A stretch of DNA of 64,000 nucleotides from Sphingobacterium litopenaei (GTDB lineage: Bacteria; Bacteroidota; Bacteroidia; Sphingobacteriales; Sphingobacteriaceae): the NCBI RefSeq assembly GCF_014692495.1, contig NZ_JACOIJ010000001.1:222780-286779 (forward strand), written 5' to 3'. The notes under the pieces are model-generated. The model had not been told where the DNA came from, ran no database searches, and was given only the letters and a program-made list of their open reading frames with translations. A program made the translations under genes and the position numbers. This document shows positions 63,824-64,000 of this stretch, piece after piece (position 1 is the stretch's first letter; each line of letters starts with the position of its first letter).

Positions 63824-64000
63824 TATTTATATTCATCTGCACCTCTAATATTGCTATGGTGAGGAATGCTATATTGAGGATTCTGATCACCGTCCTTTTC
63901 TAACAAGTCCATATTGTTTTCAATAATATTTTTAATAATCATATAGTTGAAGCGATGTCCTTTGAGCCCCCTTCGACAAGCATTTTCTATACGATCTGGG
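63824..64000 (-). CDS. istA: IS21-family transposase IstA, C-terminal part
   Basis: About 58 residues of the C-terminal end, in the frame read from the right edge: RIENACRRGLKGHRFNYMIIKNIIENN and IPHHSNIRGADEYK, the usual IstA tail. The rest lies outside the window. It is the DDE-type transposase of the element. Confidence 0.8.

Larger units (their letters stand above)
62969..64000 (-). mobile_element. IS21-family insertion sequence, partial
   Basis: It contains complete istB and the 3' end of istA, and continues past the right edge. The end next to the fimbrillin gene holds two AAAGTACACCAG direct repeats, at 62983-62994 and 63007-63018, as IS21 ends do. The start is set at a TG dinucleotide at 62969, by inference. 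Its insertion cut the fimbrillin gene. Confidence 0.7.

Overview
The window is chromosomal DNA of a low-GC (by eye about 35%) member of the Bacteroidota, most like the Sphingobacteriaceae. The signs are SusC/SusD pairs with an ECF sigma/FecR switch, DUF2851, DUF4199, DUF5686 and PKD-like lipoproteins, TANNTTTG-type -7 promoter boxes, few Shine-Dalgarno sequences, and many Bacteroidota-only hypotheticals. The genus is inferred; I see no rRNA or tRNA gene.

Layout. 0-8.5 kb: a DUF2851 fragment, an ankyrin protein, UbiX, then a rightward run with a dihydroorotase-like pseudoenzyme, an acidic protein, DUF4199, two family 2 glycosyltransferases, a small protein, a metallo-beta-lactamase-fold hydrolase and a 50-residue membrane peptide. 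8.5-10.3 kb: ispD and queA, leftward. 10.5-17.6 kb: a glycogen/alpha-glucan operon (GH31 glucosidase, glgB, glgA, glgC). 17.7-24.5 kb: an aminotransferase, a CBS protein, an SBF-like transporter, a SatD/DUF3307 pair behind a triple operator array, a serine hydrolase and a DUF892 ferritin-like protein. 24.6-33.6 kb: a DUF5686 outer-membrane protein, a PEP mutase-family enzyme, DUF808, an exported superoxide dismutase, and three broken genes (a small exported protein, a GH31 hydrolase, a deoxyribosyltransferase/TIR-like protein). 33.7-45.4 kb: valS, two LTA-synthase-like sulfatase-fold enzymes, an acyl-CoA synthetase, a CstA transporter and a YihY/BrkB protein.

45.6-50 kb holds a DnaJ-KTSC protein, then four tandem paralogs of a small secreted NTF2-like protein. 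Each has its own terminator, -7 box and a pair of TCACCGA-type direct repeats 21 bp apart at an invariant 51 bp from the -7 box. A BON lipoprotein and a BON/SH3 protein follow. 50.2-60.7 kb is an ECF sigma / FecR / SusC / SusD / DUF4843 / PKD-like / TlpA-thioredoxin uptake locus. It is followed by an AraC regulator broken by an exact 11-bp tandem duplication. The right end is a decayed fimbrillin-like gene, with its small leader-peptide gene, cut by an IS21-family element (istB complete, istA partial).

The most distinctive signals are the four-gene array with a shared LytTR-like operator, the 28-bp-period operator array before satD, the AraC gene disrupted by an 11-bp tandem repeat, and the defence-like gene broken at an A8 run. 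No CRISPR array or prophage was seen.
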